Shown one piece after another: positions 23,892 to 34,533 of a stretch of 64,000 bases of DNA; position 1 is the first letter of the stretch, and each line of letters starts with the position of its first letter. The position numbers and the translations under genes are program-made. Source of the DNA: Andrena cerasifolii (lineage: Eukaryota > Arthropoda > Insecta > Hymenoptera > Andrenidae); assembly GCF_050908995.1 (NCBI RefSeq), contig NC_135118.1, positions 20,593,501-20,657,500 on the forward strand, written 5' to 3'. The notes below the pieces were generated by a model. That model did not search any database. It was not told the origin of the DNA and saw only the letters and a list, made by a program, of their open reading frames with translations.

Positions 23892-23995
23892 CGCCTCGAT
23901 ATCGGTCCATACATTGTATCCGCGCTCGTCATTTGCCGATCGGTTTGCCTCGAAACGACGAATGCGGATACAATGTATGGACCGATATCGAGGCG
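23892..23995. repeat. perfect 32-bp inverted repeat in the MADF leader
   Basis: Arms 23892-23923 and 23964-23995 are exact inverted copies around a 40-bp loop (arm begins CGCCTCGATATCGG). It lies between the mirror open frame and the MADF start, so it would form a strong hairpin in the MADF 5' leader or mark a small insertion. Confidence 0.9.
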
Positions 23996-24129
23996 ACTGC
24001 TGGTATATATTCGTTGTACCTGTTGGTATATATTTTCCTCGTCCACCAACGTTTCTTTTTATCCTTTTTTTTTAAGCATGTATACAATACAATGAAACTA
24101 GCACTAGCTATTGGAATATTTTCATCCAA
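23929..24129 (-). other. mirror copy of the transposase N terminus (upstream ORF of the MADF gene)
   Basis: A 66-codon open frame starting MDENIPIASASFIVLYT, closely matching transposase residues 1 to about 37, then diverging after NRYNEY and stopping. It exists because the terminal repeat extends into the transposase coding sequence. Its ATG is 314 nt from the element end, exactly as for the real transposase. A transcript from the right end would carry it ahead of the MADF start. Whether it is translated is unknown. Confidence 0.6.
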
Positions 24130-24443
24130 GATTTTTCTTCTCGTTCTTCGGATCGATACTTATGGGGACTATTGTGAATGAACACTACACGATCCCCGAA
24201 TGCGCGCCGAATGCGCGCCGAATGCGCGTCGAACGCGCGCCGAACGCGCGCCGAATGCACGTTGACCACTGAACGCGCGCCGAATGCGCGTCGCACGCGC
24301 GCCGAATGCGCGCCGAATGCGCGTCGAACGCGCGCCGAACGCGCGCCGAATGCACGCTGAGCGCCGACCGCGCGCCGCACGAGCAAAAAATCGGTGCGCG
24401 CCGAATGCACATTCGGGGCGAATGCGCAGGTGAATACGCGGCT
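24010..24443 (-). repeat. right long terminal inverted repeat of the Harbinger element
   Basis: Inverse copy of 20052 to about 20490. It includes the CG-rich array (about 24196-24410) and the mirrored first codons of the transposase. It probably holds the MADF promoter. Confidence 0.85.
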
Positions 24444-24446
24444 TAA

Positions 24447-25704
24447 GTAATTCAATTCTCGACTCCCTTTTGGAAGTCGATGCTTCATTTTGGCATGGGG
24501 TAGGTCTAGGTTAGAGTTTATTTTTTCTTGCGTGTACGATAAATGTTTGGCGCCCTTCGAAATTTGATTTTTCTTTTCAATAAATCGCGAATAAAGCGAG
24601 TATCCTCAGAATCGTACCCTACTCTCGATTATAAATCATATTTGTAGCATCATAACATGGCATTCATTTTTAATTTAAAAATTAGTCTCATATTTTTTTT
24701 AGGACTTTTAAGCACTTTTGCTTTTGCACCCCCTGTGTGCATCGCGCACTTTGCACAGGTAACTAGCCGGACCTGGACACACGCCAGGAAATTTTACGAA
24801 ACTATTAATATAAAATACAAAATTGATAACACAATGTGTGAACTGTCTTTAATATTGTATTATTTTACTAGTGTCTTGAACAAAGAAAAGGATGGTACTT
24901 TTAAATTCAATTAAACTTCGATGACTAGTAAGCCTGGCTACTAAGCATTTCCCGCATTTATCTGCGAAAAACACGCAGAGTTTATGGAACACGTCGCTCG
25001 GCAACTTCTTCTGCTGACACGAACTTGAAGAACTCCGCGGATCCGCGTAACTTTCGGCGAGGCGCTAAACACGATAAAACTGTCAGGCGCAGCCGATCGC
25101 TGGACAAATTGCAGCCGCACTTCAGCAAATTCGCGGTATGCGCCGCGGAAATAATGAACGGCTTACGCAAATGGCGAAAGTAAGAGGAAAAACCTCGCCT
25201 TGAAAGCGCGCAACTGGCGGGACCTTCGGCGCCAAATTGTTTCCTTGTACCTTCAAATGTTACTTATCGCGTCACCGTAGACATTACGCATGCCGAAGTG
25301 GTTCCAGGAAACATGCACTTCGGTCACGACGTGCACGAACATATCCTTCTGAACTTTCCTTATTGAATCACGTTTTTTTCCATTTGTATCGTGGATCTGT
25401 TTATAGTCAGTAAGTAGTAATCATATTTCCTGCATTTGGAGACTGGTGCAGATACATTCCGCATATAAATATAGTTGCAAGTAATTTCTCGCGGAAATAC
25501 AGAATCGGTTGGGTCGATCACGTCGGTTCACGGGGCGCAGTCGTTCCTAATGCAAAACCAATGTTACATTCACATAGCTATCGACATCATAATTAGAAAG
25601 TATTGCATTGTTACGACCTAAATTTGTACTTTGATTCAAATGAGTCATGGAAGGGAAACTTGACTGTTACTAAACAGATCACCAAAAAAGGTTTGTATTA
25701 CTAC
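24447..25704. other. unassigned DNA
   Basis: No gene recognised. An 85-codon frame at 24657-24914 (plus) has a hydrophobic, signal-like N terminus but no family or splice support and is not called. Confidence 0.4.
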
Positions 25705-25708
25705 TTAA

Positions 25709-25960
25709 GGAGACATGCCTACCTGTAAGGTCTGACAACATATGTATTTTAACTCAAATCGCTAAAAAAATAGGCTACCTTTAGGACTTTTTTGAATAAA
25801 GTATATAACTCGCAGTTAAAAAACTTCGTAGCCCTTATTTATTCGTTATTTTAATTTTTTTCATTTTCCTGTAGCGGTTCAATTTTTACGTGGCGCTCAG
25901 TGCACTACTACAATAAAAAGAGAGATGTAGGATTGTCTAAAATCGAGAAAGGTATCAGAA
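25709..25960. mobile_element. truncated TTAA element, GGAGACATGCC end
   Basis: After TTAA at 25705-25708 the sequence GGAGACATGCCTACCTGTAA resembles the left end of the element at 38228. No matching right end was found before the next element, so this is probably a solo or truncated end; the right limit given is only the start of the next repeat. Confidence 0.35.
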
Positions 25961-25964
25961 TTAA

Positions 25965-26238
25965 CCCTCGGTTGCCACACCTACTTTTTCGAACGTCTTT
26001 GTCACACTGGGTCGACCCTGCCAATTTTCAATCAGTTGTTATTTAAAAACTACTTGTTAAATTAAGTCTAAAAAATTCTGAGACAAAGTTGGAATATTGT
26101 AGAATATATGCCCATCGTTGAAAGTTGACATTTAAAATGTCATCATGCTTGAAAAAATTGAAGCAATAGGAGTTCCGACAAAAAGTTTTTTGCTTAAAAA
26201 GTTGCAGGGTCAATTTGACCCAGTGTGACAACCGAGGG
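25965..26238. mobile_element. piggyBac-like MITE (TTAA, CCCTCGGTTG ends)
   Basis: A 274-bp element with TTAA at 25961-25964 and 26239-26242. Ends CCCTCGGTTGCCACAC and GTGTGACAACCGAGGG are inverted copies; GGGTCGACCC and TTTGACCCAGTG lie just inside. Non-coding. Confidence 0.78.
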
Positions 26239-26242
26239 TTAA

Positions 26243-27859
26243 GAAGGCAAAGAAAGCATACGACGATGTTTGATTACACGTTTGAACACAAATATGCTAA
26301 ATAAGAAGTAAATTTACGCCTGAAAATGTTAATAACGAAAAGCTGTGACCTCTAAAATTTATGATCGAAGACTGATACGGTAGTGTTTCTAATATAATTT
26401 CACGTTCTGAATAAAGTTACGCTATGGATGGACCTCAATCCGTAATAATATTATTAAATTTAATAAGTTTTATTCCACGATGAATGCAAAATGTTTTAGT
26501 GGAAAACGTATCTATTTTTTCAAACACTCGCCATTATCCTAATTTTCATTTTTAAATGCGAATTGAAGGCCACCCATAGCGCATTTTTATTAAAAACACA
26601 AAACAATTTGGTGTTTTGGGTTCAGGCCACTACACCGGACCATAGATTACACGCAGTTGAACAACTCCCGCATCAGGGCCGCCCCGAAACCATTCCGAAT
26701 TACCGCGTTATTTTTGTATCAAAAAAATGTTTATTCACTTCTTGAAATATACAATAATATAACCTGGAAGTTTTAAAAAAATTGCATGTATAGTTTCCTT
26801 ACAGAAAATTCCTAAAAAGAAACTTGATTTCTGCAAATTACACCACGGGTCCCCCTTTATGAGACTTGTCGGGTAGTTATTATGGATTAATGTGTCATAA
26901 GGCTCGTTACGCTCATTACCATAAATATTTAACTTCAATATGGATACGTGTTTCTTACAAAGAAATAACACTAGGCGGCACTGGCAACAGTACATAAATT
27001 GAGCGGCTGGCAATTACCACATGATTAATAGCAACAACTTGTAATTATCGAGGATCGATGTCCTTGATAAATGCGATTCGTGATCGTTCCCGTCCAACAT
27101 TGTCCCCGGAATATCGAAGTAACGCGAGCTCAATGTCGGCCGCGCTTTCTTACACAGGCTTAATGCATATACAAATGCATTTTTTGCAGAAATTTTAGAT
27201 TCCATTCATGCGTTTCTTCAGGTCTCAATGCCGCCCACATTTTCGTTCCGATACTGCGCCACGGCGATAATGAAAGATTCCATTCTTTCTGAACTACTAG
27301 ACCGCGTCGGTATGAAATTAATCTTGACACAGTATTGCGATTAAAAATGCATTTCCTTCTCGCGCGCTCGCCAAGGATAGATGTTGTCCGGCAGCGTTTC
27401 ACTAAGTCATCACCGATCTATTTCAGTCTTACCTGTACAGATCTCGACTACTTGCCACAGATCCGACAATAAAAATCACAAAATATACAGGCGGATCAGC
27501 ATTCTCGAAGCTACACTGCCTCTTTAGGGACCACTGAATAATAAAAAAAGGCAAAAGCGAAAGGTACTCCCGCGCCCTCCCCATTACTATCCCGCGATTA
27601 CAATTTCGTCGAATACTTTTCTCCCACCGGATGAAACGGGATCTGCCGATTTCCCGCAGTATCGGACGAGGGAGTTGGCCACCGGGGACCGAGGGTGGAT
27701 CCTTAGCAGACGTAATAAAAATGGTGGTATCACGTGTACCGTGGGCAAGAAGGAAGTGGAGGAGGGGCGGGGAACGAGGGGCTGCGGCGCCGCGCAGCCT
27801 ACCAGGGGTGCGGTGTAAAATGAGAAATGCATGAGAAAGCCAGCGGGCAGGGGACTTAC
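26243..27859. other. GluRI intron, 3' of the second recognised exon
   Basis: No exon recognised. The next receptor exon, which should continue the amino-terminal domain, was not found here on the minus strand. The stretch 27590-27830 is GC-rich with unrelated short frames. Confidence 0.4.
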
Positions 27860-27989
27860 CGTCGTGGGAGTCGTAGAGGTAGATGATTTTCTTCCAGCCG
27901 TAGTATCGCACCGTGTCGATGATGGCGCGATGATAATCCGGGCGCATGCTTATGGCGAAATCCAGGAGACCAGAGGACGGTGTCAGTAC
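27860..27989 (-). CDS. GluRI: AMPA-type ionotropic glutamate receptor GluRI, internal exon (amino-terminal domain)
   Basis: A 130-nt exon starting in phase 0 after CTGTCCAG and ending in phase 1 before GTAAGT. It encodes VLTPSSGLLDFAISMRPDY, then a stretch ending GWKKIIYLYDSHDG, the strongly conserved segment of the LIVBP-like amino-terminal domain of insect AMPA-type receptors. It joins directly to the exon at 30924-31051 (WFPEK then VLTPSSG), as in the known proteins. The receptor is a glutamate-gated cation channel at synapses. This domain controls assembly rather than channel opening. Nothing in the exon is broken. Later exons (second half of this domain, ligand-binding lobes, membrane segments) were not found in the window. 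Confidence 0.9.
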
Positions 27990-28481
27990 CTGGACAGAAC
28001 ACGTGCGCACACTCTGTACACTTAGACAAGCACGGGCGGCACACGCGCAGGCACTCGGGGCACTTGGACTTTTAGATTTTATTTCGGCGCAGTCGGTGAT
28101 TCCCCCGCCGAAATCTTGGAAGAAAGCGCTAAGCAGCGTCGTTCTATACTCGAAGCCTCCGCGAAACGTTACCCGGGGAAATGTAATCGTAAATATTTAT
28201 GACGCCCCCACGAATGACGGGCCATTCGAAAGCATCTCGCGATACGCGCGATATTGGAGCAACCCCCGTCGCGGCCCCCCAAATAACGTCGCAATCTGAG
28301 CAAATTACCGTTCCGTTCTAGTGTACAGACTTCGTTTATTATTCACGATTCCTGGCAGGTACGTACGTTCCTCCGAATTTCTTTTCGACCTTTACACCCA
28401 GGTATCTGCGGTATAGGGGGAGTTCCCATAGTGCCGGACGCTTGAGGCTTTTCTCAAGTAAGAAGAAAGAAGTAATATTAA

Positions 28482-29576
28482 GGGCACATCCCGGTTAAAA
28501 CATTAAAAATGTTTTTTGCATATTTTCGTCCTACAACTAGGGATTGCAAACCGGTAAATCGGTAAATCGGTTTGAAGTTTTGTTTCACTGGTAACGTAGT
28601 AGATGTCGACGGAATTATGCGCTATGTATATGCGCTACATTGCTATACATCCAATTTTTACCGGTGAATCGTCAAATTTTTACCGGTAATTTGATAAATT
28701 ACGTATTTCTGGATATTTACGGATAGATCGCGAGAAATAGTAGCGCATAATTCCGTCGATATCTACTACGTTATCAGTGAAAAAAAGCTTCAAACCGATT
28801 TACCGATTTACCGGTTTGCAATCCCTACCTACAACATCTCGAAGGGGCAGGTAAAATTTTGGCACGAAATTCATGACCGTACAAATTTTACCTGCAGTTG
28901 AGGGAGACCAACAATGTGACGGGCTTTAAATAGGTGTTTATTTAAGATCGATTGTGGCGCAGGTACAATAGATAGAAATGTGAGTTTTCTTTTAATTTAT
29001 TAATACATTTATTGAACTAAAAGAACAATCCACTTTTGTTTTACTCGAATAAACACACAAACGAACGCCTGCTTATTAAATACGTTTTTCTCGAAACAAA
29101 TTCTCGCGCACTATGGCCACTGTAAAAAATACAATTCATGACCGAATCGAAAAATTCAAACGGGATTGCATTCGTAATTACATTCGCTTTACGCGCTACC
29201 CTCTACTGTAATTTTTCATACGCTCAATTTTTTACGGACACTTTTGTGCGAAAAAACACATTCGGGGCCCTATTGTTTAAACATATGGCAATCATTATTT
29301 AATTGTTTCTTGACAATGGGAGAGTGTAGTGCGATAACCGCAATGTGTAATTAAGAAATTTCCTTAGTTTTATGAAGCCTTTTTTTTAGAGAACCTTCGA
29401 GTGATGGACCATAACTTAGTTATTGCTAAATATTTTTAAATAAAAAAATTACGATGCACGGTACTAAATGCAAACCTTAAAAGGAAAAAAGATTTTTTCA
29501 GAAATGTGTTCTAGCTTTTGAGTAAAAAATTTCCAAAGACCACCCTTTTTTCGACCTCCTGACTGAGCATAACCCC
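28482..29576. mobile_element. TTAA-flanked element nested in the MITE above
   Basis: TTAA at 28478-28481 and 29577-29580. The right ~240 bp closely match the right arm of the element at 40219-40940, including CTGAGCATRACCCC at the end. The left end begins GGGCACATCCCGG and is more diverged. It contains a hAT MITE (28538-28827). Non-coding. Confidence 0.68.
28538..28827. mobile_element. hAT-type MITE, innermost of the nest
   Basis: A 290-bp element with a perfect 8-bp duplication CCTACAAC (28530-28537 and 28828-28835). Inverted arms of about 85 bp begin TAGGGATTGCAAACCGG, followed by two tandem TAAATCGG units. The arms are nearly identical, so this is the youngest insertion of the nest. Confidence 0.9.
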
Positions 29577-29628
29577 TTAAGATGTTTGGTATTAGGTGCT
29601 GTCCGGCGTTAAGGGAACTCCCCCTATA

Positions 29629-30923
29629 TCAGTGTCGGGTGATTAGGCGTGTGGGTTCAATTTTAAAGTGTCCCACTGCATTCCACTGGATGTCCGCCCT
29701 CAATCCACTATTCACAATTTATATTTTTCATCTGCTCTTCAGTTTCCCCGCAATTTTCATCAAACCTCACATTATCGATCCCCGTTTCTATAAAAGCAAA
29801 TCCAAAAGTTCAACATCTCACGCTGATCATATCTACACGTGTATAATATTAATGCTCGAGAACGTCGCTGTCGACGATCGTTTCAGAAGAAATATATCTA
29901 CCGTTGTAGCGCTGCAAGTCTCGTGGAAATTAAAAAAGGTTATCCCTTTAAAAATGTTCAGCCGTGGCAGCTCGTAATTGACCGGGGTTGAAAAAAAAGG
30001 GGCCTTCGAATCAGCATTACCACGCGATTAGCATTTAAACGACAGGAACGTTCGTTGCGCGTTTACGTGCGCGTGTGCAGATCGAAGCGCGAGGCGGTAT
30101 AAAAACGCACAGTTACATCCGAGCGGGATGTACGGGGGCGCCATTCATCCAACACGGACGTACGATATCAGTTTTGCAAGTGGTACCCGCGGCCCGATAA
30201 ATGCGCGACCGTTGCAATTCGACGGGGCGAATAAATTTTCGGGCGGTCCTATTCATTTCGGAATTCAAATTGTAATATGTTTGTACACACCCCATACATA
30301 TTTATGTATTTATGGGAGTCTGAGGGCGGGCGGAGGAAGGATGAAGGGGGGCTCGAACTACCATCCGCGCTAATTGTCAACGCAGCCTCCGCGGAGCTAT
30401 CGATTTCGGCTGGGGTTTTCCCCGTGTACACAGGCGCGCGGCAAAGTAACGAGGGAAACAAGAACGAAAGTAAAACTGGTGTAACTGCTCGCGCCACGCG
30501 ATACAACTGGTGGGACGCGCAATTCTTTTCGAGTCTGCCGCGTAGAATTAGGATTGCCTGTGATTTTCTTCGAACGGGGGATTAATAAACGTGGCGTGCA
30601 ATTTGGAAGTAAATTGAACGACTCTTCATTAACTTCTAGGGAAGAGGTAAGTCCATGATTTATATATCGCGGGTATTCGAAATTCGTAATCGGGGGAGCA
30701 AATTTTTAAGTTGTTTCGTGACGCTGGAAAGCAAAGAAACGCTGTGGCAAACGTGCTATTCGGATGGAAAGCTGGGAATTATCGGAAATGCGATAAAAAT
30801 AATCGGCGAAGGCCGATAAGAGATGAAAGGAGATGTATAAGGGTCGAGGTAAAATTAGACGGCGTTCTCCCCCGACGATATTATAAGGTTTTACTTAGTT
30901 GCGCGGGAAACCGTGTTATTTAC
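29629..30923. other. GluRI intron, distal part
   Basis: Part of the intron between the two receptor exons (27990-30923). No exon or repeat recognised. The stretch 30060-30560 is GC-richer with overlapping short frames on both strands and may be conserved regulatory DNA. Confidence 0.45.
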
Positions 30924-31051
30924 CTTCTCGGGGAACCAGGGCGTCACGAAAGGCATCTGGAACGTGTTGCTGTAAGAATGGAGGGTGTCGAACGAATCCG
31001 GACTCACGGCGCCCAGCATGGAAAACACCCCTCTGCTGAATTGATTGCAGA
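30924..31051 (-). CDS. GluRI: AMPA-type ionotropic glutamate receptor GluRI, internal exon (amino-terminal domain)
   Basis: A 128-nt exon between a TTTCTTGCAG acceptor and a GTAAAT donor; the first two bases complete a codon and the exon ends in phase 0. It encodes CNQFSRGVFSMLGAVSPD, SFDTLHSYSNTFQMPF and VTPWFPEK, matching the first lobe of the amino-terminal domain of insect GluRI (GluRIA/GluRIB of flies). It continues in frame into 27860-27989 across a 2.9-kb intron loaded with nested transposons. The preceding exon should end in one base, probably A, completing an Ile codon; I could not find it in the 33 kb upstream, so that intron is very long or the exon too short to recognise. An opposing 124-codon frame over this place is a shadow. 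Confidence 0.92.
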
Positions 31052-34000
31052 CTGCAAGAAACAAACAACGCGAATCGTTAAATAGGTACTTTTTTTTAGA
31101 AATCGGTCGTGCGGCGTGTTTTTCTCATTACTATCTATAGAGCTTTATGGTTAGAGTCTACTTTAAAGACTAGAAGCTAAAATTCCTTCCTTATATCGCA
31201 TATTTTTGGCGAAACAAATATGTTTTTTAAAGCTTATGATGTTAACAAACATTGTGTCAAAGAGCAAGTTTCGGCTTCAATTTATTTTGTAATTAATTGA
31301 AAAAATGCTTCATTTTCGACAAAAAGGAGTACCTAAGTGGTACTCTTAAATATCCAATATTCTATAGAATTATTATGATCGCACTAAATAGTCCGCGACT
31401 TGGACGAAGTGAATTTCGCGAATATCGTGGTCAAAGACCACCGAGCCGGGACAACATTTCACGTGTAATTTCATTCGCAGCCGCCTGTACTCGCTGCTTT
31501 CACAACAGTGTAATATCCATTCAAAGGTGTCAAAGCACAGCTGGGAGTCCAATATCGCTGTTTTTCATTATCGCGTAACGGACAAAAGCGGAGGGAATAA
31601 TTTCGTCAGGCTTGACGTTACCAATACACCCTCGCATCGACGCGGGTCCGCGGCATTCGCCATAACCGTAATCAAAATTGAAAATGCGAAAGCTCGCGGA
31701 TTGGGGCGCGACGAGCTGATTACGTAATACTTCAGGAATAACTTGTTTATTATTTTCGAGTGTGGTATAATGAAATGACGACGCTCAGTTCTAGGCTTTG
31801 TCACAGAGGCAGATTAATTTTTATATTATTTTTAGATTATTAATCAGCGTGGAGAAAGGCTTGTATTATATATACAAATGTACACGAGACGATCAACCTT
31901 TCTCAGTTGAAACTGGTCACTGTCTCAACGACTGCACATATCTAGTAAAGGGGACGTTTCTACTCAACATGGACTTGAGGCGATCAATTTGCTCCGATCG
32001 ATCCAATCGTCCCTGACTACAAACTGCACGCGTCGAGCAGGGAAAGACTGGAAGCAGCGGGCAAATGCGAGCCCTGTGCCGGCTAAGCACGTCTCGTAAA
32101 CGTTCCAATAATTCGGAACACTTGGTGGTAGCGGCGTGAACTCGTGCAACGTGAGATCGATACACCTGCGCCAAATGGCGATACTGGGCACGCGATAAAA
32201 CCGACAGAAAAGTTTCGAACCGGGGGGGAAACGCGAAAAGGAGAAAGCGCGGAAGGAGATACGATATCGGATCGTGCTTCGATTCAAACGTTTGGAAGCG
32301 CGCCAACCTGTATACGTGCACGCAGCATGAAAGAGGGCGAGACGGGACGAGAAAAAGGGAGGCACAAGAAACGCGCGGCCACGTGGTAATCGCGGAAAGA
32401 GGAGATCGATGGTCCTCCTTGATCAGTCTAATTAGCGAATTTCACTGTATCAGGGAGATAAAAACCTGTTTCTTTTTTAGCGGCTACATTGAAACTCTTG
32501 GGTCTCTATATAGTATATAAAGCAAACTTCTATATTTCTGAAAGAGAACATCTGATCATGAAACGGATAATTAGTATCCTTGAAAAGGATAATAAAATTA
32601 ATCACTGTTCATTTACCGAACGCACTGCAATTTGTTCGTTTAAACGTATAGGCGAGAGGTGCTATAAAAAAGATTACACCTAGTCGCGAAAGGGACAATT
32701 TTTTACTTATATTGAAATCGATGATTTTATTATTTTCTGTTATTATTAAGGAGCTTGGTATATACTTTTATTGAAGGCCAATAAAAATACTTCCTATTAA
32801 TGGACTTGTGTTTTAAATATCTATCATGGTATTATCGGAAATGAACGCTAAATAAAAGTGTTCCTGTTAAAGCACCTCTGCCCTACACTAATGATAAATC
32901 AATTCATGAATTCGGATGTCAATTAATGGACCTATGACGAAAGTTACCAGATCGCGTTCTAAGTATTCTTCCACGCTCTATGCATCGAAGTAAAGCCCGT
33001 TTTGGAAGCTGAACGCTTCGCAGTCCAATAAAAGACCTACTTAATTCCACAATGAATCGGACTCCGAAGATGGAACATACCAAAGTTCACGATAAGAAAG
33101 CACGAAAGTTCGGCGACCAGTGTTTTCGAAGAATAAAACCACTGGCTGGCCTCTCATTACCGCGTTCGGGAAGCCGGTTTCGTGTTTGCATAATTCATGA
33201 GGTTCAAACCGGGCTATCGTATAAATCCCACATATTCCAATACCTCTCGTCCCCGCAACATTAAACGAATTTCAGAGGGAGCACGAGAGGGGCGAGCTTC
33301 CTAGAACGAAGAGGTAAACAATTGAAAGTGGTAAATCTTTGGTAGCTCACGATTTCACATCCCCGTAGTTAGCACTATAAACCCCCGAATGTTAGACAGC
33401 TTATTTCTGAGACTTCTGTCTGCGCTACGGCGATATTATGCGCGACATTTGTACAGCGATATTTTTTTTGAAAGCGCAATTAGCCAGAGGCGCGGGGTGC
33501 CAGGATTGTGTTCGGAGGGCGCGCGCTCCTTTATTAACCATTTTCGTTGTTACCGTTATTGCAGCTCGCGTATAATTTCGGCAGAATTACAGGGAGCCTA
33601 TTTTATTTTAATTATTCTTTTATGCTGGCCTTATATTTGCGCGCGCAGCGTGCAAGGGAAAAGGCAAAGGGACAGAGAAGCGCGGCGGCGGGATGGGCCA
33701 GGGAGAAAGGAAGAAAAACTGGCCGACGGCGTAGCGACGCCTTTTATTTTCGCCGTGTACGCGGCCGTTTCCAGCAGAATTCAGAGATCCGCCGCCGCTG
33801 TGGCCGGCGTTTATTGCGGCCACCCCCAAGGGTGCATTTATATTCATAAGCATAATGGGGCATCGTGACGTATACGGCCGCGGTATGCTCCACTCTGTCC
33901 CTTCGCTCTTTCATCATTATTAATTCCACGGTACCCCGTAGCTTCTCTCAAATTTGCCTAGCCCCCTCCCCCTCGCGCCCACAGCTAGGCCAGCATGAAG

Positions 34001-34254
34001 ATTCTCGGGGCGGTACCAGTTTTTGCGCCTCTTTATTTGCGACTTCACGAAGTACAAGCGTAGTCTCGGTCTACCGGTACTGGGCGGTACTGCGAATTGA
34101 AGATTTCTAAAGCGTAGAATCGATACAATTCTATACAATACATAGGATTAGCTTCTATCAAAAGATAAGGTTATAGTACGTTAATGCCTACCGACAAGGC
34201 AGTATCTTTTTGGATCCCTTTTCTAAAGGATTAGAAGACCGAAAAATAAGAAAT
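31052..34254. other. GluRI upstream intron, unassigned
   Basis: No exon recognised. The block 31190-31320 is a single arm of the palindromic repeat seen at 43555-44398. The stretch 33420-33900 is GC-rich and holds a 159-codon frame without coding support; it looks like conserved non-coding DNA. Confidence 0.4.
31185..31325 (+). repeat. solo arm of the 43555-44398 repeat
   Basis: Shares TTTTTGGCGAAAC, AAAGCTTATGATGTTAA and a distal TGCTTC-GACAAAA segment with 44240-44398, and the inverse with 43555-43680. No matching second arm nearby. Confidence 0.6.
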
Positions 34255-34505
34255 AGGTGCTTTTATTTTGGCCTGTTTGCACGTTTAGGAGGTGAGACCA
34301 CCCCTCAAAGTTCATAAGAAGAGGTATAAAGGTGACTGAAGACAAGCACGTCATTCATACAGCAACTTATGACGAAAATGAAATTTATATCAAGTTTGAT
34401 TCAACGCAATGTTAATACTCTTTAAACTGACCCATAGTAGGAACCTCTTCTTATGAACTTTGAGGGGTGGTTTAACCCTGTAAATATGAAAACAGGCCGT
34501 TATTA
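34255..34505. mobile_element. palindromic MITE
   Basis: Inverted arms: GGCCTGTTTGCACG at the left with AACAGGCC at the right, and the inner ACCACCCCTCAAAG with its inverse, continuing through TTCATAAGAAGAGG. Target duplication not resolved. Non-coding. Confidence 0.6.
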
Positions 34506-34533
34506 AAAAACACGTGTATCTTATTTTACGGTA

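Larger units (their letters stand above)
20052..24443 (+). mobile_element. complete PIF/Harbinger DNA transposon
   Basis: A 4392-bp element with target duplication TAA on each side (20049-20051 and 24444-24446), the 3-bp TWA target of PIF/Harbinger. The terminal repeats begin AGCCGCGTATTCACC; the outer 104 bp of the two ends differ at one position, which points to a recent insertion. It carries the two proteins of this superfamily, a DDE transposase (plus) and a MADF/Myb-like protein (minus), both open and spliceable. The two genes are convergent and their exons interdigitate. A second element (22923-23539) sits in one intron. Everything needed for autonomy appears present; activity is not shown by sequence. 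Confidence 0.93.
28414..29626. mobile_element. TA-flanked MITE (TAGGGGGAGTTCCC ends) split by a later insertion
   Basis: Ends TAGGGGGAGTTCCC and its inverse, with TA on each side. Just inside, GCCGGACG at the left mirrors GTCCGGCG at the right. Excluding the inserted block (28482-29576 plus one TTAA), the original is only about 114 bp. Outermost layer of a three-element nest in the GluRI intron. Confidence 0.78.

Noticed and set aside
23747..24181. 144-codon and other plus-strand frames
   Set aside because: Antisense to MADF exon 1 and to the mirror of the transposase N terminus.
24657..24914. 85-codon frame with signal-peptide-like start
   Set aside because: Hydrophobic N terminus alone is weak evidence in AT-rich DNA; no cysteine pattern, family or exon context.
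27429..27470. Possible exon ending before GTAAGA on the minus strand downstream of the GluRI exon
   Set aside because: The encoded residues do not match the expected continuation of the receptor (a LLRLQQIY-like segment).
30711..31085. 124-codon plus-strand frame
   Set aside because: Antisense shadow of the GluRI exon at 30924-31051.
33389..33868. 159-codon open frame on the plus strand
   Set aside because: GC-rich sequence with overlapping frames on both strands, low-complexity basic stretch, no domain or splice context.
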